From Prunus persica (Eukaryota; Streptophyta; Magnoliopsida; Rosales; Rosaceae), in NCBI RefSeq assembly GCF_000346465.2, contig NC_034014.1:5958507-6022506 (forward strand): 64,000 nt of DNA, written 5' to 3'. Of this stretch, positions 9,287 through 19,616 are shown piece after piece. The notes below the pieces were generated by a model. That model was not told the origin of the DNA. It made no database searches and was given only the letters and a program-made list of their open reading frames with translations. How positions within the stretch are numbered: position 1 is the first letter of the stretch; each line of letters begins with the position of its first letter. The position numbers and the translations under genes are program-made.

Positions 9287-11680
9287 TTGATGATGGGTTA
9301 TAGGAAATTTGATCTGTTCATCTGGGTTTTATCAGTCTTGTGTTTGGGATGGTTGTGTAGTGGATTTAATCCTGCAGACATTTACCTTATAGACTGTGGA
9401 TCGCCTGCCAATACTTCAGTGGGTAACCGTGTCTATGTAGCAGATAATTTGGCTTCAAAATTTCTTTCAACCCCAAAAGATGTTGTTGCCAATATTTCTT
9501 TGAAATCAATCACTTCCTTTGATGATTCGCCGCTGTATCAAACGGCAAGAATCTTTACTGAATCCTCAAAGTACACCTTTTCCATAAGCCAGAGTGGGAG
9601 ACACTGGATCCGCCTTTACTTCTATCCATTTGTTTTTGGTGGTTACGATTTGAGCAAAGCGAAGTTCTCTGTTTCCACCCAAAACCATGTTCTCCTTGGT
9701 GATTTCAGTGTTCAAAACGCTTCTCTTGTCAAAGAATTTTCAGTAAATGTAACTTCAGATAGCCTTGTTATTACCTTCACCCCTTCCAACAATTCATTTG
9801 CATTCTTAAATGCCATAGAAGTTGTTTCAGTCCCCAACCAACTGATCACTGATGATGCCAACAATGGGCTCCACGGTTTGACGACTCACACTCAGGCTTT
9901 GGAGACATCTTGGAGGGTGAATATGGGTGGACCAACAGTGTCCTTTGAGAAGGATACCCTGTGGAGAACTTGGGTTCCTGATCAAAGTTTTCAAGTAAAT
10001 GCGAACCTTGCCAAATATGTCTCAAATATTGCAGCTGTTACCTATGATGCGGGTTCGGCATTGGCAACCAAGGATATTGCTCCACAAACTGTCTATGGAA
10101 CCCTCACTGAGATGAAATCCGCGGATGATACCAACAGCAATTTCAATGTGAGCTGGGAGTTCACAGTGGATCCAGGATTTCAGTACCTTGTTCGGTTTCA
10201 CTTTTGTGATGTAGTAAGTAAATCTCTCTATCAGCTGTACTTCAATGTATATCTTGACTCTTTGATTGTTGCTCGAGATCTTGATCTGAGTACTTTAGCA
10301 ACTAATAAGTTGGCTGTGCCATATTATATGGATTATGTCACAACATCTGCTGCTGTCAGCAATAAGCTTCGTATTAGTATTGGCCCTTCCCCTTTAAATA
10401 ATGCTTATCCGAATGCCATTCTAAATGGGCTTGAGATTATGAAATTGAACAATTCAGCAGGCAGCCTCGGTGGAGCAAACTCTCTGGTTCCTTCTTCAAA
10501 TTCAAGTTCAAAAAGTAACGTCGGAGTAATAGTGGGTGCCGGCGTTGGGTCATTTATTGCAGTGGTATTGGCTGCGATTCTCTTTGTTCTTTACAGAAGA
10601 AGGAAAAGACTGGCAGACCAGGGCCATTCTAAGACATGGCTTCCCTTTTCCATTAATGGAACCAATTCTCACACCATGGGAAGGAAATATGGAACAACTG
10701 CTAGTGCTGCTTCTAACTATAGCTATCGTTTTCCTTTTGGGGTTGTACAAGAGGCTACAAATAACTTTGATGAGAGTTGGGTTATTGGAATCGGTGGGTT
10801 TGGGAAGGTATACAAGGGAGTCTTAAATGATGGAACTAAAGTGGCTGTCAAGAGGGGAAATCCACGGTCTCAACAGGGACTTGCAGAGTTCAGGACTGAA
10901 ATTGAGATGCTATCTCAATTCCGTCACCGCCATCTTGTCTCATTGATTGGGCATTGTGATGACGATAGTGAGATGATTCTGGTATATGAATATATGGAGA
11001 ACGGAACCCTGAAGAGTCATCTCTATGGCTCAGGTCACCCCAGCTTAAGTTGGAAGCAAAGGCTTGAAGTATGCATTGGAGCAGCTAGAGGACTTCACTA
11101 CCTTCACACTGGCTGTGCAAAAGCAATTATTCATCGTGACGTGAAATCTGCAAATATCTTGCTTAATGAAAACCTCATGGCCAAGGTTGCTGATTTTGGG
11201 CTTTCCAAGAAGGGGCCTGAAATCGATCAATCCCATGTCAGTACAGCAGTGAAAGGGAGTCTTGGATACCTTGATCCTGAATATTTTAGAAGGAAAAAAC
11301 TGACAGAGAAATCAGATGTGTATTCATTTGGGGTGGTTTTGTTTGAGGTCCTTTGTGCAAGACCTGTTCTAGATCCGTCCCTTACAAAGGAAATGAACTT
11401 GGATGAATGGGCAATGGAATGGCAGAAGAAGGGGCAGTTGGAGCAAATAATAGATTCTACCCTTGCAGGAAAAATCAGACCAGATTCTCTCAGGAAATTT
11501 GGAGAAACCGCCGAGAAATGCTTGGCTGACTGTGGTGTTGACAGGCCCTCCATGGGCGATGTGTTGTGGAATCTAGAGTATGCCCTTCAACTTCAAGAGG
11601 CAGAAATTCCAGGTGATGCTGAAGAAAATAGTACCAATACGATTGGTGAGCAATCCCCGCAAGTCAACAACTTTCAATAA
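9287..11680 (+). CDS. CrRLK1L receptor-like kinase, HERK1/ANJEA type
   Basis: This single-exon gene encodes 797 residues. In order it has a signal peptide (about 1-27), two malectin-like domains (about 30-180 and 200-375; [46 protein letters not shown]), one membrane span (about 410-435, followed by RRRKR), and a Ser/Thr kinase. The kinase shows [11 protein letters not shown] (from ~501), VAVKRG (Lys ~522), [11 protein letters not shown] (Asp ~618), DFGLSK (~636) and the activation segment [18 protein letters not shown]. All key catalytic residues are present, so it should be an active RD kinase at the plasma membrane. The family senses cell-wall state and RALF peptides and controls cell growth and pollen-tube reception. 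The pattern is closest to HERK1 and ANJEA. It ends at NNFQ, about 35-40 residues earlier than I recall for HERK1, missing the SKVFSQL-type tail. Start: the first ATG of an ATGATGATG run. Confidence 0.93.
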   Translation: MMMGYRKFDLFIWVLSVLCLGWLCSGFNPADIYLIDCGSPANTSVGNRVYVADNLASKFLSTPKDVVANISLKSITSFDDSPLYQTARIFTESSKYTFSISQSGRHWIRLYFYPFVFGGYDLSKAKFSVSTQNHVLLGDFSVQNASLVKEFSVNVTSDSLVITFTPSNNSFAFLNAIEVVSVPNQLITDDANNGLHGLTTHTQALETSWRVNMGGPTVSFEKDTLWRTWVPDQSFQVNANLAKYVSNIAAVTYDAGSALATKDIAPQTVYGTLTEMKSADDTNSNFNVSWEFTVDPGFQYLVRFHFCDVVSKSLYQLYFNVYLDSLIVARDLDLSTLATNKLAVPYYMDYVTTSAAVSNKLRISIGPSPLNNAYPNAILNGLEIMKLNNSAGSLGGANSLVPSSNSSSKSNVGVIVGAGVGSFIAVVLAAILFVLYRRRKRLADQGHSKTWLPFSINGTNSHTMGRKYGTTASAASNYSYRFPFGVVQEATNNFDESWVIGIGGFGKVYKGVLNDGTKVAVKRGNPRSQQGLAEFRTEIEMLSQFRHRHLVSLIGHCDDDSEMILVYEYMENGTLKSHLYGSGHPSLSWKQRLEVCIGAARGLHYLHTGCAKAIIHRDVKSANILLNENLMAKVADFGLSKKGPEIDQSHVSTAVKGSLGYLDPEYFRRKKLTEKSDVYSFGVVLFEVLCARPVLDPSLTKEMNLDEWAMEWQKKGQLEQIIDSTLAGKIRPDSLRKFGETAEKCLADCGVDRPSMGDVLWNLEYALQLQEAEIPGDAEENSTNTIGEQSPQVNNFQ

Positions 11681-12470
11681 TGTTGAGGTGATTGTGAGAA
11701 AAATGTGTATATGTGTTCCACATAAGACTTTCGCCATATGAAAGTTGGTAAAAGGTTTATTTAATTTTTACTACCGTCTGTTGGTATTTAATGTCATGAG
11801 TGATTTATTGATATACCACGTCAACTTATAGTACTTCCACTCAAATATTGTCATGTGTTCATTTTTAAAATTAAATGATTTACTTTTTTACAGCTGGGAC
11901 TTCTCAATTTTTATATTAAAAAAATAAAAGACTTGATAATAAATTTATATATTCGACCCAAAAAAAATTATATAATAAAAAAAAAAGTATTGCCCCTACA
12001 GAAGCACCACCCCAACCCAACGAACCTAATCCCTAGTACCTGCCATGACCGTCGTCCCTTTCCGTTACTCTTTCTCTTTACCCCTTATACTAATTTTACG
12101 CAGTGGGGTTGGGTTTAGAGAGACGATGATTAAACTGGTATTGATGATAATAGTTGGGAAGTAGTATTGATAATTAAAAATAGTTCATGCTTGGGTAATC
12201 ATTATCGGCCAGTGGCAATATAAGAAAGGTCTAGGTCTGAGAGAAATAAGAGAAAGGTGTAGGGGCATTATGGAAGATAATACATATCTTTATTAACTTT
12301 TTTATTATTATTTGATTCAACAGAAACTTGGTTGGGATTCTTGTTCTTTATAATTAGAAGTTTCAAGTTGAAGAAAAAATCTAGGTTTTATTATTCTTTG
12401 TTAACTAGTTTTTTTTTAATTGTGTTGTGTTTATTATAAAAAAAAAAGTTTCCTAATAAATAACTTTCTG
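11681..12470. other. Intergenic, no gene seen
   Basis: This is AT-rich sequence holding the 3' flank of the kinase gene. Two GCCCCTACA motifs lie in inverted orientation (about 11992 and 12260), which might mark a small inverted-repeat element, but the match is too short to call. Confidence 0.4.
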
Positions 12471-12474
12471 AAAA

Positions 12475-12840
12475 TCTCAAAGAAAGAAAAAAGAAGAAGA
12501 GATTGCTCAAAGTTTAAGAGGATTTTTGAATAAATATCTTGTTAAACAAACCAAAGCTTCACTTGAAAATTTAGATAAAGATTTACCATATGAATGTGAA
12601 CAACCAATTCAATGGGAAGAATTAGCAAAAAATGAGAATAATATGAATGAAGAAGTTGGTGATCTGGATGAAAATGAAAATATTGATGAACCTTGCCATG
12701 AAAATGAATGTCCTGTAACAAGATTTGATTTGAACATTTATGCTCCACGAGTTTGGGATAGTCTTGATCCATTGTGGATGATGAAAAGAAGATTGATCAA
12801 ATCAAGAAATGCTTATGGAGATTGGGGAGGAAGCAGTTAG
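12475..12840 (+). pseudogene. hAT/TTF-type transposase N-terminal fragment
   Basis: The frame runs from a lysine-rich start (RKKKEEEIAQSLRGFLNKYL, from about 12480) through an acidic middle (NENNMNEEVGDLDENENIDE) to FDLNIYAPRVWDSLDP, a motif like that at the start of the TTF zinc finger in hAT-like plant transposases and zf-MYM1-like proteins. The frame then departs from the family (no DILVEKGP continuation) and ends at 12840. No DUF4371 or dimerisation domain follows. I infer a truncated hAT-type transposase; a short host gene is possible but less likely. Confidence 0.5.
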
Positions 12841-13230
12841 ACTCAAATATGTGGTTTTTATTTTTGAATGCAATGTTTACAATGAAGGGTACTCTTTTTC
12901 TTTCATTTGGAGTTTTGTCCCATTGGGTTTTCCCCAAACAAGGTTTTAATGAGGCACCAAAGTGTTCTTCTGTATCTTTTGAAAATTCTTATATTTTTAA
13001 TAAAATTAATTAGTTAATAAATATATATTTTTTAATTTTAGTGTTTAATTTTTATTTGAGAAAATTTGCCCTGGGCTTTAGAAAACCCAGGACCAGCACG
13101 AAAACCAACGAAAAAATGGAAACTAAAATAAAGTAAGAGAGAGTAGCTTCAATCTTTCTAGCCGAAATGATTAAACCTGTCCATTTGTTTGGACGAAGGA
13201 ATTGAAAATTGCTTTGAATTATTAAATGGT
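12841..13230. other. Intergenic, no gene seen
   Basis: AT-rich sequence lies between the hAT fragment and the first copy of the duplicated RPP30 5' region. A short palindrome CCTGGGCTTTAGAAAACCCAGG occurs at about 13070-13092 and could form a small hairpin. Nothing else was recognised. Confidence 0.4.
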
Positions 13231-13643
13231 GGAATTTAGATCTTTATTGTTTAAAATTTTGAAAATTAATAATTTCAGTGTTTTGAATTTATGCATGTCA
13301 AATTTTTGTAAATGGCATAAATTATAGTGAAAAACAAATTCCTGATCAATAAAAATTGTGAAATGGCATCTCTTTTTTTTTTTTTCGGGTATGGAAATTA
13401 AACTTAGACATGCACAATTCACATCAAGCAATCTATAGATGGGACGCTTATCGTAATTCCAAAAATATTCACACTTTCAGTATCTCAAATGTGCCTTTTT
13501 AGTAGTTTGTTCTTGAAATATCGGGCCTTTCGTAAACTTTATTTTTTGTGATTACTAATCCTTCAACTTTGTTTAGTTGGTTTTAATTTTTTTTAAAAAA
13601 AATTGTTGAAAAATTTCCAAATACATACAACATTCAACAACTT

Positions 13644-14393
13644 TATTTATTTATCCATTATTTTTAATAATCAAATAGAAACTTCATTAGATAGACTTCA
13701 ATGGTACAATCAAAGACATCAACAAGACATATAAAATATCAATCCCAAGGGACAATAAACTAACATGTTAAAAGCAAAACTAATGCGGATAAAACCCGCA
13801 CTAAAACTACTAGCCCACATCACCACAATTAGCCATAAGTCCAAACAAAAGCCCACAACCCAACATAAGCAAAACCATAAATTAAAAAAACTCATGAGCC
13901 TAAACGAACCCTACCACCATCACTAAAGAAGCGCCGTCACAGCCACACCCACCACTACATCCATAATAGATATGAGGAAATTATGATTTCCAGCGATCTA
14001 CTTGCGCATAAGAGCGAACAAATAAACGAAAACAACAACATTGCCAAAGAACAATTGGGTGATTTATAGCAACTTCCGTCAAAAACGATGTAGAATTAAA
14101 TTTAGAGAACATGAGAGCGATATTAAGGAGCTTTGGGAGTAGGATTTGATTGAGAATATAGACTAAAATGGGTGATAGGGAACTTCAATCTAACCATGGT
14201 TTAGAAGAAACTGCCACAAGGGGCTTTGAATTCAAAACACCTCAGTGGACTTATTCACTAATCTAAAAGGAAAAGACGAGAAGAGAGGGTGGGGAATGAC
14301 GCTTCTTCCTCCTCCCTCCTCTATGGAATTTTTCTTTAGGACTCAAAGAGGAAAAGAGTGACTAGGATTTGAGGGGTGATTTTATGATAGTCC
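13644..14393 (-). mobile_element. 5'-truncated LINE-like retroposon, 750 bp
   Basis: This insertion is absent from copy B and is flanked by a 17-bp near-perfect duplication: ACAACATTCAACAACTT at 13627-13643 and ACAACATTCAATAACTT at 14394-14410. Its left edge is A/T-rich (TATTTATTTATCC), which on the minus strand would be the 3' tail of a LINE. No intact ORF is seen. The long target duplication and the tail position fit target-primed reverse transcription. Confidence 0.72.
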
Positions 14394-14744
14394 ACAACAT
14401 TCAATAACTTGATCAGTGTATCAAGCTCTTCATGTCATAAAAATTTGTATACCGAAGGTTCGACTTCCTCACATTCGTACTCATCAACTAATTCACCAGT
14501 GTTAAAGTTTAATTCTTTGTTGTTTTTTATTTGTTCATAGAATTCCACTTACAATATATATGTATATCCAGTTCATTTAAAAGAAAAAAAAATTAAAATT
14601 CAGTCTTACTCCTAACTGGATTGATGATAAATTTTTGAAATAGAATCCAAACTTTTAAAAAGAAATAGAAAACAAATCATTAAAAAATTGTTGAAGCAAG
14701 TTTAGAAAGTTTTAAGAAATTTAAACCAACAAACATGCTATTAG

Positions 14745-14818
14745 TGGCCCATGCAGGTCTCGAACTTGCAATCTTCGGGTTATTAGCACGATGCCCTAAC
14801 CAACTAAGCTAATAAGCC
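14745..14818 (-). tRNA. tRNA-Ile(AAT)-like, probably a degenerate copy
   Basis: Read on the minus strand, 74 nt fold as a tRNA: acceptor GGCTTAT pairs with ATGGGCC through G-U pairs, the D loop contains AGTTGGTTAG, the anticodon loop CTAATAA gives anticodon AAT (isoleucine), and the T loop is TTCGAGA. There is one mismatch in the anticodon stem (CCCGA where CGCGA would pair) and one in the T stem (GCAAG against CCTGC). I infer a decayed tRNA-Ile gene carried along in copy A. The matching copy in the second repeat is truncated. Confidence 0.72.
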
Positions 14819-15040
14819 AATTGATTTTTCCTAATTTCAATTTAAAAAAATAAAAATAAAATTATAGACTCTCTTTGATACATAGATCTCATTTAAGAAT
14901 TTTTCATGTCTCCATTCCACCATGAAGAATCTTTTTTTTTTATTTTTTTTTCTGAGTAAATTTTGTCTAAATCTGAACTTACTAGTTCATTCATTTGGGT
15001 AATTATTGAGAAAAAAGAAAGAAGAAAAAAGGAAGAACAA

Positions 15041-16190
15041 TTTAGGCGGTTTGACCCCTCGATTGACCGTGAGTCTTCCGAGACAGTTATATCCTTTGAG
15101 AAGTGTTAAAATGACCATGTAAATGAGTCCTGACTGAGAATGAGTTATCTGAGTCATGTTACGGATTGAGTACATATAGTTATTTATAGATTGCTAAATT
15201 GTGCATATATATTTTAAGTATAGCTGACAATCAATTTATCAGAAAGATGATAAAAAGGTTGGGAAATGGATTGTAAAATAAAGAGAAAGTATTGATATAA
15301 GTTTGGGATATGGTTTTTCAAACCTATCACAAGGGTACCCCCTAGTTGCTTTGAAACAGTATCAGTTATAAATAATGCCCCACGTGTTTCGGGGACACCT
15401 GAATTGTGTGGTGCTAGGAATGCAGCTCAGGCTGACCAATAGTCCCCTGAGGCCTGCGAGGATTGCGGCTCGGGTAAACTTGATATCTCCGAGGCCTGCG
15501 AGGATTGCGGCTTGAGTAAATTTGGTGTCTCCGAGGCCTGCGAGGATGGAATTGACGGATCAGGAATGGGAGTACACCTAGGTGGAGAGAATTTCAGTTT
15601 TGAGATGTTCTTAAACTAAAATAGAGGGAGTTCAATGTATGGCTTATCTATAATCAGTATATGACTGTTACGAGTATTGGGAAGTTGCAAAGTACTGTTT
15701 TAGAGTTGTGAATATGATTGTGTACATCGTGCACAAGAGAATTCAGTTTGATTTGCAAAACACATGGCAATATGATGAATGAATGAGATATTCAATTACA
15801 TTATTAAAGGAGAAGAACTACATGTGGCTTGATCCCTTGTTAAGGGTACGTAGGCAACCTAGAATTCTAGGTGCAGTCGCGAGGTCAAGTGATTGAAAAG
15901 TAGTTCAGTTAAGTTATTTTGAAACCTAACAATGACATTGTTCTGGGGATGTTCTAAGATTCAGAGTCGAATTTTATTAGCAGAATGATTTATTTGATTT
16001 GTTGAGGCCTGAGGCCAGAATGATATGATGCTTGATTGCGTGGATATAATTTAATGCATGCTGAATGATTGGGATATATAAATATTTGTTGAAAAGTGAA
16101 CACTTTTGGGAAACAAGCAAATTACAGGGGAGACTCTGCCGAATTTTCGGCAAAAGTCTAACTGATAGAAAAATTGGTTTCTAGTAGGAG
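15041..16190. repeat. Gypsy-type LTR remnant inserted in copy A
   Basis: This sequence is absent from copy B. It has motifs in common with the LTR at the window's right end (63700-63930): GCGGCTCG, GAATTGACGGAT and GTACACCTAGGTG in the same order. It also carries two and a half 42-bp repeats starting GAGGCCTGCGAGGATTGCGG (15449, 15491, 15533), and the late stretch GGGGAGACTCTGCCGAA near 16128. No clean ends or target duplication were found, so it is a decayed piece, likely of a solo LTR. Confidence 0.6.
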
Positions 16191-16868
16191 GGCAATTTGG
16201 TCATTTGTGCCCGGCATTCGCCATGTGTCAGACACGCACATGGTTCAAATCGGATTCCAAAGTATAATTTGGGTCGGGTCATGTCAATCAAACCAACCGA
16301 ACAGATGAAACTGGCTGAACCAAATTATAATTATCGGTTTAGTTTAGTCTGGTTTGGTTTTGATCAAGAAAAAGTCAAACAGTTTAAAAACCGAACCGAA
16401 CCGTATATAGTTTAGTTTGGTTTGATTTTGAGCTTTGTAAATCGGCTTAAACCAAACTGGACCATTTATACGTATATTTAAAATATTTTATTTTTCATAT
16501 GCAATACTCTAATTAGTTAATAGCTATATATGAATATTTGAATTGAGCTATATTAGTTAGTGAAATATGAAGTTTTATGACATTTTGAGCTTTATGATGG
16601 TTTCGTACTCTAGAAAATGATTCATGTATGAAGCAAGTTGTGAATTTATTGGTTAAAATTGGCTAACAATGTTGAAAAAATGCAAAAAGAATGAGAATTA
16701 GGCTTAGGGCCAAACCGTCTTAAATTGGTTTGGTTTATTTCGATTTCCTTTATAACTTGTATCTAAATTGAATAAAACCAAACCGTCATATTATAATGAG
16801 TTCGGCTGTGATTTTGAGGTGAAATCGATCCAATCCAGACTTTGCCCACCACTGGTTGGAGATGGTTA
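16191..16868. repeat. MITE-like sequence with AACCGAACC motifs
   Basis: This section is rich in GGTTTGGTTT-like and inverted AAACCGAACCGAACC-like runs (16280-16460 and 16700-16800) and ends in GACTTTGCCCACCACTGG, resembling the ends of hAT-type MITEs common in dicots. Internal inverted similarity is visible but I could not define exact termini. It contains no gene. Confidence 0.4.
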
Positions 16869-16989
16869 AAGAAGAAAAAATGAAAAGAGAAAAGACTTCC
16901 AACACCTTCTGATTCATCCCTTAAACCCCAAACCATGAAGGAAATTGAGGTTCCACCATAAAATCAATCACTCAACGGAATTTAGATAT

Positions 16990-16994
16990 TTATC
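16990..16994. repeat. 5-bp target duplication of Tat element (left)
   Basis: TTATC directly precedes the left LTR and recurs at 31344-31348 directly after the right LTR. Copy A supplies an undisrupted version of the target region. Confidence 0.9.
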
Positions 16995-17722
16995 TATAAA
17001 CACGAATTTCCTGCGACAAATGAGACAAGGACACGTGTACAAAATAATATTGTATTAATGAAATTTAGGGTTACAATCTCTGTATTGAATCCTCTGATTC
17101 GATCTCCAAAGTGTTTAAAGAAAATTTGTGTTGGATACAAGGGTCGTAGAGACTTGATCTTGATCAAACGGGTAGCACGAAGCTTGTTTGGTGTTTGGGA
17201 TTTTTCTATGGTGAAGGAACCGGCACGTATTTGTTGTGCTTGGTGGCTCTTCCAAATTAGGGTGAAGAATGCAAAGAGTTTTCTGTTTCTTCTGAGTGCT
17301 AGGTTTTTCCTCTCTGACCCCTTCTTTCGTCTTGAGGCCTCCTATTTATAAGCTATTGTAGGATGCTTGACCTAAATAACTTTCCCTATTTAAAACCTTG
17401 TTTTGTGGGATTTTGATTTGATTTAAATCAATTCCCATAATCTGGCAATTTTAACCAGATTATCTTCAATTGATTGACCTGATTATTATTTGATTTAAAT
17501 CAAAGTCAATCACAGAAGATTCTTTCCTTTAATCTTGTCTTCATCTTGAACCGTTTGATGCACTCCGTCGGATGTCGCCATGTGTCATTTTTTGACAACT
17601 AATCCGATTTTGATGAGTCACACGCCACATGGACGAATTACGAGGCCCACGATTTAATCCACCGAACCTTAATTATTTTCTTGTCCAATAGAATTTATTG
17701 CACCAAAATTTCTTTGTCTACA
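16995..17722 (-). repeat. Tat element 3' LTR (left end in window)
   Basis: This 728-bp repeat matches 30617-31343. On the plus strand it begins TATAAACACG (TGTAAACACG in its partner) and ends GTCTACA, so on the minus strand it runs TGTAGAC to GTTTATA. Confidence 0.93.
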
Positions 17723-17737
17723 AATTGCCCCCACTTC
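17723..17737 (-). other. Polypurine tract of Tat element
   Basis: Read on the minus strand, AAGTGGGGGCAATT lies directly before the 3' LTR terminus TGTAGAC. Its purine-rich core fits the primer for plus-strand synthesis. Confidence 0.72.
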
Positions 17738-19050
17738 ATGATGCATTGTAGATATGTGCTTTGTCACATGTAGGAAGTACAGCTTGAAGTGTTACTTCTT
17801 CATGTCTTTCCAATAATTTGGATTGCTTCCAACATGGAGTTTTGAAAGTTACTCTTTTTTTTTTTTGTGGAGAGATATCATTAAGAATATCCAATATTGA
17901 AACCTATTTCCAACGTTGACTTTTTACTTCCCCCGTTGGTTTCCCCTTCTTTTTTTTTTTTTTTTTTTTGGAAGAATAATATGAAACTTAATAATATCCA
18001 ATGAAACTCCAACGTTGGCCTTTTACTTCCCACGTTGGCCAATATTTTCCTAAATTAGGAACAAGAAACCCTAGCACCATTGGGAGCTTTGATGGCTTTT
18101 GGCTTCTTTAAATTACGCTGTACACATGGGTATTTAGATTAACTAAATAGATCAACAAGAACTTCTCTCATCAGCAAGAAGGTCCACGAATCTGAGGCTC
18201 ACACCATTTTGAATTTTCAATAACCAATGTGGTGAGACTTGGCATTTTTGATTCATCTCTCATATATGTATGTGCTTGCTTGCGGCTGTTTGGAGGAGAA
18301 GAAGAAAACTGACGTTTCTTTTCTTTTTCTTTTTTTGTTTTGTGTGTTTTTTTTATTTGCACAACCACAAGAATTCGCCTCTTGGTCTGTGAAGAAACTA
18401 GTTGGTAAGATTGAAACCATTCTTTGCTTCATCCTGTTCTTGCATCAGCTTTTTTTTTTTTTTTTGGGTTGTTGTGGAAGCAAGATTGGAAGGTGGAAGG
18501 GCTGGAACATGCCTGGAGGTGTGTGTTAGGGCCTGGTCGGTATGGCTGGAGGCTTGGAAGGACTGGTAGGTTCGAGTCCACCTACGCTGGGCTCAAGGTG
18601 AAGGCAAGAAAACGTTAGGCCTTGTTTGTGATGTGAGCTCGAGCTAGGAAAAGAAGACGCTGGGCTAGTACTGGAGGCAGGCGCGATATGGGCTCCAAGG
18701 GAGGCGCCAGGCCTGGCACGCAAGGTGGGCTCGGAGGGAGGTGCTGGCCTTGGTGTGCGAGGTGGGCTCGAGCTAGGAGAGGAGCTGGGCCTTGGTGGCT
18801 GCGCAAGAAGAGAAGCTGGGCTGCGTGCTGGCTAGAGCTGGTGTTGGGCTTGCGCTGGAGCATCTGCTGCGCCTTCATGTTGGCTGGGTTGGAAAAGTGG
18901 GCATATTGGGCTGCCCCGAATTCAGTTTTTTTTTTGCTGCACTTCTATTACTCTTTCAATTTTTTTATTTTTTATTTTTTTTATGTATTTTATATGATGA
19001 TATTTATACATATATATATTTTTTACAATAGGTACTTTGAGAGAAAGTGA
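17738..19050. other. Tat non-coding region upstream of antisense ORF
   Basis: The stretch holds T-rich runs (17850, 17950, 18445), two versions of a CCAACGTTGG-type motif with TTTTACTTCCC (17915-17935 and 18015-18040), and a GC-richer block with repeated GCTGGGCT/GGGCTCGAGCTAGG words (18620-18880). It may contain the promoter and leader of the antisense ORF, but no core element stands out and no domain was recognised. Confidence 0.45.
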
Positions 19051-19449
19051 AGAACGTGGACGTCCTATACCGCTTGGGTTTGATCCATCTCTCCGACTTG
19101 GTGATAACCCGCTCAAGCGCTTAGGCTTTACGTAAGTGGAGGACGAATGAAGAACGTAGACGTCATATACCGCTTGGGTTTGATCCATCTCTTCGACTTG
19201 GTGATAACCCGCTAAAGCGCTTAGGCTTTACGTAAGTGGAGGACGAGTGAAGAACGTAGACGTCATATACCGCTTGGGTTTGATCTATCTCTCTGACTTG
19301 GTGATAACCCGCTCAAGTGCTAAAGCTTTACGTAAGTGGAGGATGAGTGAAGTACGTAGACGTCCTATACCGCTTGGGTTTGATCCATCTCTCCGACTGG
19401 TGATAACCCGCTCAAGCACTTAGGCTTTACGTAGGGGAAGATAAGTGAA
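19051..19449 (+). repeat. Four 100-bp tandem repeats in the Tat element
   Basis: Units start at 19051, 19151, 19251 and 19351 (AGAACGTGGA/AGAACGTAGA/AGTACGTAGA). Each contains TATACCGCTTGGGTTTGAT, TGGTGATAACCCGCT and GGCTTTACGTAAGTGGAGGA-like blocks. The copies differ by only a few bases. The array lies between the polypurine tract and the antisense ORF, where Tat elements often carry tandem repeats. Confidence 0.92.
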
Positions 19450-19616
19450 GTTTGTTTCTCGAGACATTCCACCTTTATCCGGCTCTTCAAACTCGTACAA
19501 GTAAGCCTTTTTAATTTTTAATTTTTATAATTTTTTTTATAATTTTTTATTTATTTTTAAGTATGAAGTCACTAGCCCAATACTGAATATTTTTTCATGT
19601 CGCTCATCTTATACAG

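Larger units (their letters stand above)
13231..16934 (+). repeat. Tandem copy A of the RPP30 5' region (with insertions)
   Basis: Once its insertions are removed, this segment parallels 31349-32834, the DNA that leads into RPP30. It runs from GGAATTTAGAT to TCATCCCTTAAACCC in the 5' leader. Shared blocks include CACATCAAGCAATCTATAGA, CTCAAATGTGCCTTTTTAGT, an antisense tRNA-Ile and the GTAAATTTTGTCTAAATC block. Copy A is interrupted by a retroposon (13644-14393) and by about 1.8 kb of LTR-like and MITE-like sequence (15041-16868). It stops short of the RPP30 coding region and directly abuts copy B, which begins with the same GGAATTTAGAT at about 16978. Confidence 0.85.

Noticed and set aside
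12120..12260. Inverted GCCCCTACA words as MITE ends
   Set aside because: Only nine bases match, with no target duplication or extended inverted similarity.
18615..18878. Overlapping ORFs on both strands in the GC-richer block of the Tat element
   Set aside because: Pro/Ser/Ala-rich translations of short degenerate repeats, with no recognisable domain and no support from codon pattern.
19051..19449. CRISPR-like array
   Set aside because: The 100-bp units are identical along their whole length with no unique spacers, and the context is a plant retrotransposon.
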